A stretch of DNA of 64,000 nucleotides from Pseudomonas lurida (GCF_002563895.1 NZ_PDJB01000001.1:2959501-3023500); one strand, 5' to 3'; shown: positions 43,379 through 52,481, counted from the stretch's first letter. Numbers and translations: made by a program. The notes: generated by a model from the letters alone, not told the origin.

Positions 43379-43720
43379 ATGAGCATCACGCAATTCAAAG
43401 ACACGCTGAACGCTCACCTACCTGACTCGTCGCCCGTTGCTGTGCCGCTGGGCGAGCCCATTGCCGTGGCCTCGACCCTGAGCGTCGAGCGCAACGATGG
43501 CGTCGAAACCGGCATCTGGGAATGCACCCCAGGCGTTTGGCGTCGACAGATCAAATCCCAGGAGTTCTGCCACTTCATTCAGGGCCGCTGCACCTTCACC
43601 CCTGACAACGGAGAAATCGTCCACATACAAGCCGGTGATGCACTGATGTTGCCGGCCAACAGCACCGGCATCTGGGACATCCAGGAAACCGTGCGCAAGA
43701 CCTACGTATTGATCCTGTAA
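43379..43720 (+). CDS. Cupin-domain protein (EutQ-like)
   Basis: A 113-residue single-domain cupin. The central strands GIWECTPGVWRRQIKSQEFCHFIQGRCTF and GEIVHIQAGDALMLPANSTGIWDI (in parts: SQEFCHFIQG, AGDALMLPA) give the two cupin motifs, with Glu and His as possible metal ligands. Similar small cupins lie beside amine oxidases and polyamine transport genes in many Pseudomonas. It starts 27 bases after the oxidase stop and should be in the same operon. Its chemical role is unknown. Confidence 0.8.
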   Translation: MSITQFKDTLNAHLPDSSPVAVPLGEPIAVASTLSVERNDGVETGIWECTPGVWRRQIKSQEFCHFIQGRCTFTPDNGEIVHIQAGDALMLPANSTGIWDIQETVRKTYVLIL

Positions 43721-43780
43721 CGCTTTGATCCTTGATCGCCTGCCATAAAAACAGCCCTAAAACCGCCAGGAAATCGAACC

Positions 43781-44860
43781 ATGAAAGCCATTGCCCTGTT
43801 GCCCTTGATGTTGGTGGCCTCTATCGGCCAGGCCGCCGAGACGGTGAAAATCTACAACTGGTCGGACTACATCGCGCCTGACACCACCAAGAACTTCCAG
43901 AAAGAAACCGGCATCGGTTTCACCTACGACGTGTACGACAGCAATGAAACCCTCGACGGCAAGTTGATGACCGGTAAATCCGGCTACGACGTGGTGTTCC
44001 CGTCCAACCATTTCATGGCCCGGCAGATCCAGGGCGGCGCGTTGAAGAAGCTCGACAAGAGCCAGTTGCCCAACTGGAAGAACCTCAACCCGGTGTTGCT
44101 CAAGGCCCTGGAAAACAATGACCCGGGCAATGCCCATGGCTTTCCGTACCTGTGGGGCAGCACCGGCATCGGCTACAACATCGACAAGGTCAAGGCGGTA
44201 CTGGGCGACAACGCACCGGTCGACTCCTGGGACCTGATCTTCAAGCCGGAAAACATGGCCAAGCTGCAGAAATGCGGGGTGGCGATTCTGGATAATGGTC
44301 CGGAGCTGCTGCCCGCTGCGCTCAACTACCTGGGCTTGCCGCACCACAGCAAGAAGCCCGAGGACTACAAGAAAGCGCAAGACCTGATGATGAAGGTGCG
44401 GCCTTATGTGGCGTACTTCCATTCCTCGAAGTACACCGCGGACCTGGCCAACGGCGATATCTGCGTGGCAGTCGGTTTCTCTGGCGACATCCTGCAGGCT
44501 GAAAGCCGTGCCAAGGAGGCCAAGAACGGCGTGAACATCGGCTACAACATTCCCAAGGAAGGCGCTGCGATCTGGTTCGACATGGTCGCCATGCCCGCCG
44601 ATGCCCCCAACGAAAAAGCCGGCTACGCGTTCATGAATTACCTGTTGAGCCCGCAAGTGATGGCCAGCATCACCAACTACGTGCACTACGCCAACGGTAA
44701 CGAAGCCGCCGACAGCCTGGTGGACCCTGCGATCAAGGCCGACACCAAGATCTACCCGAGCCCCGAGATGATGGGCAAGCTGTTCGCACTCGAAGCGATG
44801 CCGCTGAACGTCGACCGGGTGCGCACGCGGGTGTGGAACACCATCCGGACCGGGCGCTGA
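43781..44860 (+). CDS. Periplasmic polyamine-type substrate-binding protein (PotF/SpuD-like)
   Basis: A 359-residue periplasmic protein. Residues 1-18 (MKAIALLPLMLVASIGQA) are a Sec signal peptide. The mature start ETVKIYNWSDYIAPDTTKNF carries the YNWSDYI motif of PotF/SpuD/PotD proteins, whose Trp, Ser and Asp contact the polyamine. LWGSTGIGYNIDKV and FSGDILQAESRAKEAKNG follow the family too. It binds putrescine-like amines for an ABC importer, but no permease or ATPase genes follow, so it must share a transporter encoded elsewhere or act as a sensor. It is last in the AraC-oxidase-cupin run. Confidence 0.88.
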   Translation: MKAIALLPLMLVASIGQAAETVKIYNWSDYIAPDTTKNFQKETGIGFTYDVYDSNETLDGKLMTGKSGYDVVFPSNHFMARQIQGGALKKLDKSQLPNWKNLNPVLLKALENNDPGNAHGFPYLWGSTGIGYNIDKVKAVLGDNAPVDSWDLIFKPENMAKLQKCGVAILDNGPELLPAALNYLGLPHHSKKPEDYKKAQDLMMKVRPYVAYFHSSKYTADLANGDICVAVGFSGDILQAESRAKEAKNGVNIGYNIPKEGAAIWFDMVAMPADAPNEKAGYAFMNYLLSPQVMASITNYVHYANGNEAADSLVDPAIKADTKIYPSPEMMGKLFALEAMPLNVDRVRTRVWNTIRTGR

Positions 44861-44882
44861 GGTCAACGCAGGCACGGTAGGA

Positions 44883-44936
44883 GCCCGGCTTGCCGGCGAT
44901 GGCCATCTCACCGGCGCCATCGCCGGCAGGCCGGGC
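44883..44936. terminator. Long GC-rich inverted repeat between convergent genes
   Basis: Arms at 44883-44902 and 44917-44936 pair over 20 bases with one or two mismatches around a 14-base loop; both end in GCCCGGC/GCCGGGC. It lies 23 bases after the binding-protein stop and 11 bases before the end of the LuxR gene. It probably ends transcription from both sides and resembles a REP-type hairpin. Confidence 0.6.
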
Positions 44937-44946
44937 TTCTAGAGGG

Positions 44947-45732
44947 TCAAGGATGCTCCAGGTCATGCCCCAACGACTGGATAAACAACGAAAACAGCTC
45001 CGGTTGTGACGAGATATCCAGCTTCGCGTACAAATGCCGACGGTGCACTTTCACCGTGTCCGGCGAAATGTTCAGGCGTTCGGCCATGGCCTTGGATGAG
45101 AACCCGCGCAGCACCAGGCGGGCGATTTCCAGCTCGCGGTCCGAGAGCACGCCGCAGCCGAACTGACTCAGGGCATCCCTGATCTGGCTGTCCATCGCCG
45201 GCGCACGCCGGGTGCTTTGCTGCCAGTGCTGCTGCATCAGGGGCAATACCCAGGCCGACATGGTCGTCATCAATCCCGTCTCCTCGAGGCTGAAGCGCCG
45301 CTGCATGCCCAATGACAGCGACAAGGTCCCCGCGCCGGGCAATTGCAGAATGAATTGCACCTCGTCTTCCAGCACGTTGTCGTGGAAGTAGCTGAGGAAG
45401 TACTCACTCTGGCGAAAATGGTCCGGGGCCACTTCCTCCAGGCGGTACACACCGCTGGCATACCCCTCGCGGCAGGCTTGGTAAAACGGGTCGAGCAAAT
45501 ACAACCCATTGAGGTACGCCAGCATCGACGCCGGCTTGCTGCTGGGCTGGGCGTCGTATTCTTCCAGGGCCTGGGGCGCGCCTTCCAAGGGGTAGTAGAT
45601 CGCCAGGGCGTTATCGAAGGGCAGGCACTGGTGCAGCAACAGCACGAGCTGTTTCCAGAAACGCTCGGTACCGATGTACGTGACGGTGCGGCCCAGGCCG
45701 GCGTGCATCCCGACCTCCCGAAACAGGCTCAT
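44947..45732 (-). CDS. LuxR-family transcriptional regulator
   Basis: A 261-residue protein with GGGAG nine bases before the ATG. The C-terminal ~65 residues are a LuxR/GerE helix-turn-helix: LSDRELEIARLVLRGFSSKAMAERLNISPDTVKVHRRHLYAKL, in which the SxxTVKVHRxxxYxKL recognition pattern is complete. The N-terminal ~180 residues (FWKQLVLLLHQCLPFDNALAIYY, in part) resemble a small GAF-like sensing domain; they lack the residues that define acyl-homoserine-lactone receptors. It is divergent from an amino-acid permease and an aminopeptidase across 199 bases and probably activates them. Confidence 0.87.
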   Translation of the reverse strand: MSLFREVGMHAGLGRTVTYIGTERFWKQLVLLLHQCLPFDNALAIYYPLEGAPQALEEYDAQPSSKPASMLAYLNGLYLLDPFYQACREGYASGVYRLEEVAPDHFRQSEYFLSYFHDNVLEDEVQFILQLPGAGTLSLSLGMQRRFSLEETGLMTTMSAWVLPLMQQHWQQSTRRAPAMDSQIRDALSQFGCGVLSDRELEIARLVLRGFSSKAMAERLNISPDTVKVHRRHLYAKLDISSQPELFSLFIQSLGHDLEHP

Positions 45733-45857
45733 GTGTCAGGCTCCCGCCAACAAAAGATTGGCCAAGGGTTCGGCTTTTGCCCGGTGGCGTCAAGGGGAGT
45801 ACGCCAATAGGGGAATTGGCTGACATAAACCCAATGTTTATCTTCGTCATCATTCAG

Positions 45858-45873
45858 CGGGAAACATATCCCG
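45858..45873. promoter_or_regulatory. Short inverted repeat upstream of the permease gene
   Basis: CGGGA (45858-45862) and TCCCG (45869-45873) form a dyad around AACATA in the LuxR-permease gap, 59 bases before the permease ATG. LuxR-family proteins bind such dyads near -35, so it is a candidate operator. Short arms make chance occurrence possible. Confidence 0.25.
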
Positions 45874-45931
45874 TGCCTCTCAGACTTTTCGTTTCTGCCT
45901 CACACCAAGAACAACGACAGAGGATAACGAT

Positions 45932-47296
45932 ATGAGCACTTCCCCTGCGCCCAACGGCGTGCTGAAACCCACCCTGAGCGTCTTCGATGTGGTGGCTATT
46001 ACCGTGTCGGCGGTGACACCGGCCAGTTCCGTGTTCGTGATTGCGCCGTTTGCCATCCAGCAGGCCGGCAGCGGCGTGTTCCTGGCGTTTGTAATGGCCG
46101 GTTTGCTCGCGCTGATGTTTGCCTTTTGCTACGCCGAACTGGGGCGTGCCCACAACAGCGCCGGCGGAGAGTATGTGTATGCCAAGCGAGTGTTCGGTGG
46201 CATGGCGGGCTATGCGACGTTCCTGACGGTGCTGGTCATGTTGCTGTTTATCCCGCCGGTACTGGCGACGGGCGCGGCGACCTACCTCAATAACGCCCTC
46301 GGCACGACGTTCGACGCCCAGACCGTCGCACTGGTGATCGTGGTGTGCAGTTACGCGCTGGGCATCCTCAATATCAAACTCAACGCCTGGATCACCGGCA
46401 CCTGCCTGCTGCTGGAAGTGGCGGCATTGCTGGTGATCGTGGTGATCGGCTTCGGCAACCCGGTGCAGCCGGCCAGCGTGCTGTTCCAGCCGCAAATCGT
46501 CGAAAACGGCGTGCTGCATCTCGCACCCTGGGCACTGGTGATCGGCGCGGTGGGGGTCGGCCTGTTTTCCTACAACGGCTATGGCCCGGCGGTTTTGCTG
46601 GCTGAAGACATGAAATGCGGCGGCAAGGGCGTGCACAAGGCAGTGCTGTGGTCCCTGGGCCTGGTGGTGATCATCGAACTGGTGCCGATTACCGCGCTGT
46701 TGATCGGCGCGCCCTCCCTGAGTGCGATGATCAGCAGCCCGGACCCTATCGGTTACCTGTTGAGCAGCCACGGCAATGAAACGTTGTCGCGGCTGGTCAG
46801 CGCCGGGATCTTCCTGTCGGTGTTCAACGCGATTGTGGCCATCGTGATCCAGATCGGCCGCGTGGTATTCAGCAGTGGGCGCGATGCGCTGTGGACACCG
46901 AGCATCAACCAGCTGTTCACCCGCATTCATCCGCGCTGGGATTCGCCGTGGTTGGCTACGCTGTTCCTGGCGATTCCTTCGGCGCTGCTGAGTTTCAGTT
47001 CCAACCTGGCCGACCTCACCTCGTTCAGCGTGCTGCTGATCATGCTGGTGTACCTGGTGGTGGCCTTGAGCGCGTTGATGAGCCGAGTGTTGCTGCGCGA
47101 TCGCGAGCATCCCTATCGCATGCCGTTGTGGCCACTGCCGGCATTGCTCGCGGTACTGGGCGCCGGCTATCTGTTGGTGACCCTGGTGGCCGCCGCCTCG
47201 GTGCGGGACATCATGGTCATCATCGGCCTGCTGGCCCTGTCGGTGATTCTGTATTGCATCAGTGGCCGGTCGAGTCCGGTCTTCCAGAAATTGTAA
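45932..47296 (+). CDS. APC-family amino-acid/peptide permease
   Basis: A 454-residue inner-membrane protein with about 12 hydrophobic segments. The first reads LSVFDVVAITVSAVTPASSVFVIAPF, the unwound first helix of APC carriers, and LGRAHNSAGGEYVYAKRVFG follows at the usual place for the substrate-site GGxY motif. It imports an amino acid or amine by proton or exchange coupling. The peptidase gene starts nine bases after its stop, so both should be co-transcribed: the pair suggests uptake of small peptides or beta-amino compounds and their hydrolysis. GAGG precedes the ATG. The divergent LuxR protein is the probable regulator. Confidence 0.88.
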   Translation: MSTSPAPNGVLKPTLSVFDVVAITVSAVTPASSVFVIAPFAIQQAGSGVFLAFVMAGLLALMFAFCYAELGRAHNSAGGEYVYAKRVFGGMAGYATFLTVLVMLLFIPPVLATGAATYLNNALGTTFDAQTVALVIVVCSYALGILNIKLNAWITGTCLLLEVAALLVIVVIGFGNPVQPASVLFQPQIVENGVLHLAPWALVIGAVGVGLFSYNGYGPAVLLAEDMKCGGKGVHKAVLWSLGLVVIIELVPITALLIGAPSLSAMISSPDPIGYLLSSHGNETLSRLVSAGIFLSVFNAIVAIVIQIGRVVFSSGRDALWTPSINQLFTRIHPRWDSPWLATLFLAIPSALLSFSSNLADLTSFSVLLIMLVYLVVALSALMSRVLLRDREHPYRMPLWPLPALLAVLGAGYLLVTLVAAASVRDIMVIIGLLALSVILYCISGRSSPVFQKL

Positions 47297-47305
47297 GGAG
47301 TGGTT

Positions 47306-48409
47306 ATGCGCGCACGTCAATTGGGCATCACATTGGGGCTGGGCACACCCGGTGAATGGAACGCCATCACCGATGTGCCCGGCGTTCGGGTCGGTCACAG
47401 TACGCTCAAGACGCAGCATGAGGGCAAGCACGTGCGCACCGGTGTCAGTGTGATCCAGCCACGTGCCGGGGAAGCCCGCCAGCAACCGTGCTTTGCCGGG
47501 TACCACGTGCTCAATGGCAACGGGGACGCCACCGGTCTTGAATGGATCAACGAGGCGGGGTTGCTGACCACGCCGCTGGCCATCACCAACACCCACAGCA
47601 TCGGTGTGGTGCGCGACAGCCTGATCGCGCTGGAGCGCGAGCGTCTGGCAGACCCCGCCGTGTACTGGTGCATGCCGGTGGTGATGGAAACCTATGACGG
47701 CCTGCTCAATGATATCTGGGGCCAGCATGTCGGCCCGGAACATGTGCGCGAAGCCGTGGGCAACGCCGAAACCGGCCCGGTGCAGGAAGGCGCTGTGGGC
47801 GGTGGTACTGGCATGATCTGCCATGAGTTCAAGGGCGGCATCGGCACGGCCTCGCGGCGCTTGCCAGCGGAGCAGGGCGGGTGGACCGTCGGCGTGCTGG
47901 TGCAGGCCAACCACGGCAAGCGCCAGGAACTGCGGGTGGATGGCTACCCGGTGGGGCGCCACTTGATGGAGATCCCGTCGCCGTTTGCCGAGCAAGGCAC
48001 GCCGGGCATGGGCTCGATCGTGGTGATCCTCGCCACCGACGCGCCGCTGTTGCCACACCAATGCCAGCGGCTGGCGCAACGCGCATCGATCGGCATCGCC
48101 CGTACCGGCGGCGGTACCGAGGACTCCAGCGGTGATCTGTTCCTGGCTTTTGCCACCGGCAACCAGGATTTGCCGCCCGCAGACTACGGGCGCAAGCATC
48201 TACCCTTCAGCACTGCATTGCAGATGGTCAACAACGACCACATCTCGCCGCTATTCAGTGCCGCGGCGGAGGCGGTGGAAGAGGCAATCATCAATGCGAT
48301 CCTGGCGGGGGAGGACATGCTCACCGATCAAGGTGTTCTGGTGCCCGGCCTCACGGGTGACACGTTATTGTCGGCATTAAGCGAGGCGGGTTGGCATGTG
48401 TCCCGGTAA
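47306..48409 (+). CDS. P1-family (DmpA/BapA-like) aminopeptidase
   Basis: The ATG at 47306 has AAGGAG at five bases spacing and gives 367 residues; the in-frame GTG at 47300 overlaps that site and is unlikely. Family motifs: ITDVPGVRVGHSTL near residue 20, LEWINEAGLLTTPLAITNTHSIGVVRD, GAVGGGTGMICHEFKGGIGTASR, and GMG-S-IVVILATDAPLLPHQ. In DmpA-type enzymes the chain cuts itself before the Ser of this last motif (Ser237 here), freeing it as N-terminal nucleophile; the Gly-Ser bond is present. Such enzymes remove N-terminal residues from D- or beta-amino peptides. It is paired with the permease. Confidence 0.9.
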   Translation: MRARQLGITLGLGTPGEWNAITDVPGVRVGHSTLKTQHEGKHVRTGVSVIQPRAGEARQQPCFAGYHVLNGNGDATGLEWINEAGLLTTPLAITNTHSIGVVRDSLIALERERLADPAVYWCMPVVMETYDGLLNDIWGQHVGPEHVREAVGNAETGPVQEGAVGGGTGMICHEFKGGIGTASRRLPAEQGGWTVGVLVQANHGKRQELRVDGYPVGRHLMEIPSPFAEQGTPGMGSIVVILATDAPLLPHQCQRLAQRASIGIARTGGGTEDSSGDLFLAFATGNQDLPPADYGRKHLPFSTALQMVNNDHISPLFSAAAEAVEEAIINAILAGEDMLTDQGVLVPGLTGDTLLSALSEAGWHVSR

Positions 48410-48758
48410 TAGGGGCCAGCCGAACTTATTATTACAAGTAATGGCTGTTTAATGTTGCCAATGACACCCTGTCAATATAATGGATCCAATAACTAACGGC
48501 GCCGAACACATGCACAAACGTTAGGACTATTTAATATTTAAATAACGGGGCGGTTTTTTTGTCGGACAAACACGGCGCTGCCCAACAAACATTGATTGAT
48601 ACTTCCTTGAGTTGAGTGTTCGGGGAGTTTTAGTGCAGGAAAAGATGTAGACGAAAGATTTCAAGTTGTGTCAGTTTTCTTACGCCTTCAAAAGAGGCGA
48701 GTGATAGGACGATCTCGCCCGCGGGGTTCCTATCGATCAAAGACTGATGCACTTGCAA
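48410..48758 (+). promoter_or_regulatory. Upstream region of the protease operon
   Basis: This 349-base gap has no gene. It is AT-rich around 48521-48560: TATTTA (48528-48533) and TAAATA (48539-48544) form a dyad, followed by ACGGGGCGG and seven T (48546-48560). It must hold the aprA promoter and any regulator sites. I could not place a convincing -35/-10 pair. Confidence 0.45.
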
Positions 48759-48768
48759 ACAAGGAAGT
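48759..48768 (+). promoter_or_regulatory. RsmA/RsmE (CsrA) site over the aprA ribosome binding site
   Basis: ACAAGGAAGT fits the A/U-CANGGANG-U/A consensus of the Pseudomonas CsrA homologues without mismatch, and its AGGAAG is the Shine-Dalgarno sequence, six bases before the aprA ATG. In related strains the exoprotease is under Gac/Rsm control, so translational repression relieved by RsmX/Y/Z-type RNAs is likely here. Confidence 0.65.
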
Positions 48769-48774
48769 ACGTTT

Positions 48775-50208
48775 ATGTCAAAAGTAAAAGACAAGGCTAT
48801 CGTGTCGGCGGCGCAAGCCAGCACCGCTTACTCGCAAATCGATAGCTTCAGCCATCTGTATGACCGTGGCGGCAACCTCACGATCAATGGCAAACCCTCC
48901 TATACCGTTGACCAGGCGGCCACCCAGCTGCTGCGCGACGGCGCCGCGTACCGGGACTTTGACGGTAACGGCAAGATCGACCTGACCTACACCTTCCTGA
49001 CTTCGGCCTCCTCGAGCACCATGAACAAACATGGCATCGCGGGCTTCAGCCAGTTCAACGCACAGCAAAAAGCACAGGCCGTACTGGCCATGCAATCCTG
49101 GGCGGACGTGGCCAACGTCACCTTCACCGAGAAAGCCAGCGGCGGTGACGGCCACATGACGTTCGGCAACTACAGCAGCGGCCAGGACGGCGCGGCAGCC
49201 TTCGCCTACCTGCCCGGCACCGGCGCAGGCTACGACGGCACCTCGTGGTACCTGACCAACAACAGCTACACGCCGAACAAGACCCCGGACCTGAACAACT
49301 ACGGCCGGCAGACCCTGACCCACGAAATCGGCCATACCCTGGGCCTGGCTCACCCTGGCGACTACAACGCCGGGAATGGCAACCCGACCTACAACGACGC
49401 GACCTATGGACAGGACACGCGCGGCTACAGCCTGATGAGCTACTGGAGCGAGAGCAACACCAACCAGAACTTCAGTAAAGGCGGAGTCGAGGCCTACGCG
49501 TCCGGCCCGCTGATCGACGATATTGCGGCGATCCAGAAGCTCTACGGTGCCAACTACAACACCCGCGCCGGCGACACCACCTACGGGTTCAACTCCAACA
49601 CCGGGCGTGATTTCCTCAGTGCCACATCCAATGCCGACAAGCTGGTGTTCTCGGTATGGGACGGTGGTGGCAACGACACCCTGGACTTCTCCGGCTTCAC
49701 CCAGAACCAGAAGATCAACCTCAATGAAGCGTCGTTCTCCGACGTGGGCGGCCTGGTGGGCAACGTGTCCATCGCCAAGGGCGTGACCATCGAGAACGCC
49801 TTCGGCGGCGCGGGCAATGACTTGATCATTGGTAACAACGCGGCCAACGTCATCAAGGGCGGGGCCGGCAACGACCTCATCTACGGCGGCGGCGGAGCGG
49901 ACCAACTGTGGGGCGGCGCGGGCAGTGACACCTTTGTGTTCGGTGCCAGTTCCGACTCCAAGCCTGGGGCGGCGGACAAGATCTTTGACTTTACCTCGGG
50001 TTCGGACAAGATCGACCTGTCGGGCATTACCAAAGGCGCAGGCCTGACCTTCGTCAATGCCTTCACCGGGCATGCCGGCGATGCTGTACTGACCTATGCC
50101 GCAGGTACCAACCTGGGCACCCTGGCAGTGGACTTCTCCGGTCACGGCGTGGCGGATTTCCTCGTCACCACCGTCGGCCAGGCTGCGGTCAGCGACATCG
50201 TGGCGTAA
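48775..50208 (+). CDS. aprA: Serralysin-family secreted alkaline metalloprotease
   Basis: A 477-residue RTX protease, the size of AprX/AprA of P. fluorescens. There is no Sec signal peptide, as expected for a type I substrate. The zinc site is [11 protein letters not shown] (H183, E184, H187, H193), followed by the Met-turn LMSYWSE. From residue ~344 calcium-binding RTX nonapeptides recur ([27 protein letters not shown]), and the tail [17 protein letters not shown] is the C-terminal export signal. It digests casein and other proteins outside the cell and is a main spoilage enzyme in milk isolates. The inhibitor and dedicated exporter genes follow. Confidence 0.96.
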   Translation: MSKVKDKAIVSAAQASTAYSQIDSFSHLYDRGGNLTINGKPSYTVDQAATQLLRDGAAYRDFDGNGKIDLTYTFLTSASSSTMNKHGIAGFSQFNAQQKAQAVLAMQSWADVANVTFTEKASGGDGHMTFGNYSSGQDGAAAFAYLPGTGAGYDGTSWYLTNNSYTPNKTPDLNNYGRQTLTHEIGHTLGLAHPGDYNAGNGNPTYNDATYGQDTRGYSLMSYWSESNTNQNFSKGGVEAYASGPLIDDIAAIQKLYGANYNTRAGDTTYGFNSNTGRDFLSATSNADKLVFSVWDGGGNDTLDFSGFTQNQKINLNEASFSDVGGLVGNVSIAKGVTIENAFGGAGNDLIIGNNAANVIKGGAGNDLIYGGGGADQLWGGAGSDTFVFGASSDSKPGAADKIFDFTSGSDKIDLSGITKGAGLTFVNAFTGHAGDAVLTYAAGTNLGTLAVDFSGHGVADFLVTTVGQAAVSDIVA

Positions 50209-50257
50209 TGCACGGGCGCGGCGCTTCGGCGCCGCGCTTTACGGCTGGAGCGTGAAG

Positions 50258-50626
50258 ATGCAGCGTTTTTTCAATCTAGTCACTTGCGTATTGCAGGTGA
50301 TGTTCGTGTCGGCAGGAGCCCACGCAATGGCGAGCAGTCTTGTATTACCCACCACCGCCCAGTTGGCCGGGCATTGGCAATTGCACCAGCAGGACCAGGT
50401 GTGCGCCCTGGACTTGCTGGAGCAGGCCAATGCCTTGGGCGGTGATGTGGCGTGTGTCGCGCAATGGCTGGGGGACAAGCCCCTGACCTGGACGCCAACG
50501 CCGGATGGTATATGGCTGATGAATGCCGAAGGCAGCGGGATTACCCACCTCAATCGGCAGAAAGAAGGCGAATATAAAGGTCGCACACCGACCGGCCTTG
50601 AAGTGGTATTGCAACGCACACCTTAG
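50258..50626 (+). CDS. aprI: Periplasmic alkaline protease inhibitor (Inh/AprI family)
   Basis: The start at 50258 (MQRFFNLVTCVLQVMFVSAGAHA) gives 122 residues with a Sec signal peptide of about 23. The mature part has the small beta-barrel pattern of the Inh family: AQLAGHWQLHQQDQVCALDL, VACVAQWLG, WTPTPDGIWLMN, and two Cys that can form the conserved disulfide. It protects the periplasm from misrouted AprA by inserting its N-terminus into the protease active site. It sits between protease and exporter genes, as in the known aprAIDEF order. Confidence 0.92.
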   Translation: MQRFFNLVTCVLQVMFVSAGAHAMASSLVLPTTAQLAGHWQLHQQDQVCALDLLEQANALGGDVACVAQWLGDKPLTWTPTPDGIWLMNAEGSGITHLNRQKEGEYKGRTPTGLEVVLQRTP

Positions 50627-50710
50627 TTGCCGTTATAAGCTAATAACTTGATGTCATTAGTTGACCACCCTGTTGTGAGGGGCTGGGTCGACTATTGCGC
50701 GCAATTTGCT

Positions 50711-50720
50711 TCAGGGAAGA
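50711..50720 (+). promoter_or_regulatory. RsmA/RsmE-like site over the aprD ribosome binding site
   Basis: TCAGGGAAGA fits A/U-CANGGANG-U/A exactly and contains the GGGAAG ribosome binding site nine bases before the aprD ATG. With the site at aprA it could repress protease and exporter translation together. A single short site can arise by chance. Confidence 0.45.
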
Positions 50721-50729
50721 TCAGAAACC

Positions 50730-52481
50730 ATGGCGAAGTCCCATGCCGTCGCGCCGTTATTCAAGGCGCTGGGTGAATACAAGCGTATTTTGATCAGTGT
50801 GGGCTGTTTCACCGCATTGATTAACCTGCTGATGCTGGTGCCGTCGATTTACATGCTGCAAGTGTATGACCGTGTGCTGTCCTCCCAGAACGAAACCACC
50901 CTGGTGATGTTGACGTTGATGGTCGTGGGCTTCTTTGCATTTATTGGCCTGTTGGAGGTCATCCGTAGTTTTATCGTGATCCGTATTGGCAGCCAATTGG
51001 AGCGACGCTTCAACTTGCGCGTGTACAAGGCGGCGTTCGAACGCAACCTGCAGCGTGGTCAGGGGCATGCCGGGCAGTCCCTGGGCGATTTGACCCATAT
51101 CCGCCAGTTCATCACCGGACCTGCGCTGTTCGCGTTTTTCGATGCGCCTTGGTTTCCCATCTACCTGTTTGTGATTTTCCTGTTCAACGTGTGGCTGGGC
51201 GTATTGGCCACGGCCGGTGCCGTGCTGCTGATCGGCCTGGCATGCCTGAATGAGTACCTGACCAAAAAGCCGCTGGGCGAAGCCAGCGGTTACTCCCAGC
51301 AATCCACGCAATTGGCCACCAGCCACTTGCACAACGCCGAGACCATCCAGGCCATGGGCATGCTCGGCGCGCTGCGCAGCCGCTGGTTTGCCGTGCATTC
51401 GCAGTTCCTTGGCCTGCAGAACAAGGCCAGCGATACCGGCTCGGTGATGACTTCCCTGAGCAAATCCCTGCGCCTGTGCCTGCAATCGCTGGTGCTTGGC
51501 CTAGGCGCCTTGCTGGTGATCCGAGGCGATATGACTGCCGGGATGATGATCGCCGGCTCTATCCTCATGGGCCGGGTGCTCAGCCCCATCGACCAGTTGA
51601 TTGCAGTGTGGAAGCAATGGAGTTCGGCCAAGCTGGCCTATCAACGCCTGGATGACTTGCTGCGCGAGTTTCCCCCGGAGGTCGAGCAGATGAAACTGCC
51701 GGCGCCCAAGGGCCAGGTCAGTTTCGAACAGGTCAGTGCCGGCCCACCCGGACGGCGCGTGGCGACCTTGCACCAGGTCAGTTTCAACCTGGGCGCGGGT
51801 GAAGTGCTTGGCGTTCTTGGGGCGTCGGGCTCCGGCAAATCGACCCTGGCCCGTGTGCTGGTGGGAGTATGGCCAACGCTGGCCGGCACCGTGCGCCTGG
51901 ATGGCGCAGACATTCACCGCTGGGACCGCGACGACCTTGGCCCGCACATTGGTTATTTGCCCCAGGACATCGAGCTGTTCAGTGGCAGCATTGCCGACAA
52001 CATCGCGCGCTTTCGCGCGGCCGACCCCGAGCAGGTTGTGCGCGCCGCGCAGCAGGCCGGCGTGCATGAACTGATCCTGCGCTTGCCCCAGGGCTACGAC
52101 ACGGTGCTGGGAGACAACGGTGGCGGCCTGTCCGGTGGCCAGAAACAACGGGTGGCATTGGCACGGGCCCTGTACGGCGGGCCGCGCCTGATCGTGCTGG
52201 ATGAGCCCAACTCCAACCTCGACACCGTCGGCGAGGCCGCCCTGGCCAGCGCCATTGTGCAGATGAAAGCCCAGGGCAGCAGTGTGGTGCTGGTGACCCA
52301 TCGGTCGTCGGCGCTGGCCCAGGCCGACAAGTTGCTGGTGCTCAGCGAGGGGCATCTGCAGGCGTTCGGGCCCAGCCAGGAAGTGCTGCGGGCATTGTCC
52401 GGCCAGCAGGAAGCGCCGAAGGAGAAACCCGGCGTGAGTTTCAGTCGTCAGTACCCGGCCGCAAGGAACCCAGGCGCATGA
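50730..52481 (+). CDS. aprD: Type I secretion ABC transporter (inner membrane)
   Basis: The ATG at 50730 (MAKSHAVAPLFKALGEYKR) gives 583 residues, the AprD/PrtD length; an in-frame ATG at 50706 adds eight residues and has no ribosome binding site. An N-terminal six-helix membrane domain (to ~residue 300) precedes an ATPase: Walker A GASGSGKSTLAR, signature LSGGQKQRVALARALYG, Walker B LIVLDEPNSNLD, His switch VTHRS. It powers export of AprA and, by family precedent, the linked lipase, straight from cytosol to outside. Its stop overlaps the aprE start (ATGA). Confidence 0.95.
   Translation: MAKSHAVAPLFKALGEYKRILISVGCFTALINLLMLVPSIYMLQVYDRVLSSQNETTLVMLTLMVVGFFAFIGLLEVIRSFIVIRIGSQLERRFNLRVYKAAFERNLQRGQGHAGQSLGDLTHIRQFITGPALFAFFDAPWFPIYLFVIFLFNVWLGVLATAGAVLLIGLACLNEYLTKKPLGEASGYSQQSTQLATSHLHNAETIQAMGMLGALRSRWFAVHSQFLGLQNKASDTGSVMTSLSKSLRLCLQSLVLGLGALLVIRGDMTAGMMIAGSILMGRVLSPIDQLIAVWKQWSSAKLAYQRLDDLLREFPPEVEQMKLPAPKGQVSFEQVSAGPPGRRVATLHQVSFNLGAGEVLGVLGASGSGKSTLARVLVGVWPTLAGTVRLDGADIHRWDRDDLGPHIGYLPQDIELFSGSIADNIARFRAADPEQVVRAAQQAGVHELILRLPQGYDTVLGDNGGGLSGGQKQRVALARALYGGPRLIVLDEPNSNLDTVGEAALASAIVQMKAQGSSVVLVTHRSSALAQADKLLVLSEGHLQAFGPSQEVLRALSGQQEAPKEKPGVSFSRQYPAARNPGA

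Noticed and set aside
45854..48199. A 781-codon minus-strand frame opposite the permease and aminopeptidase genes
   Set aside because: The product is His/Gln/Arg-rich noise, and both plus-strand genes in the span carry complete family motifs.
48778..50145. A 455-codon minus-strand frame opposite aprA
   Set aside because: Gly/Val-rich shadow of the RTX repeats and zinc protease; no start signal.
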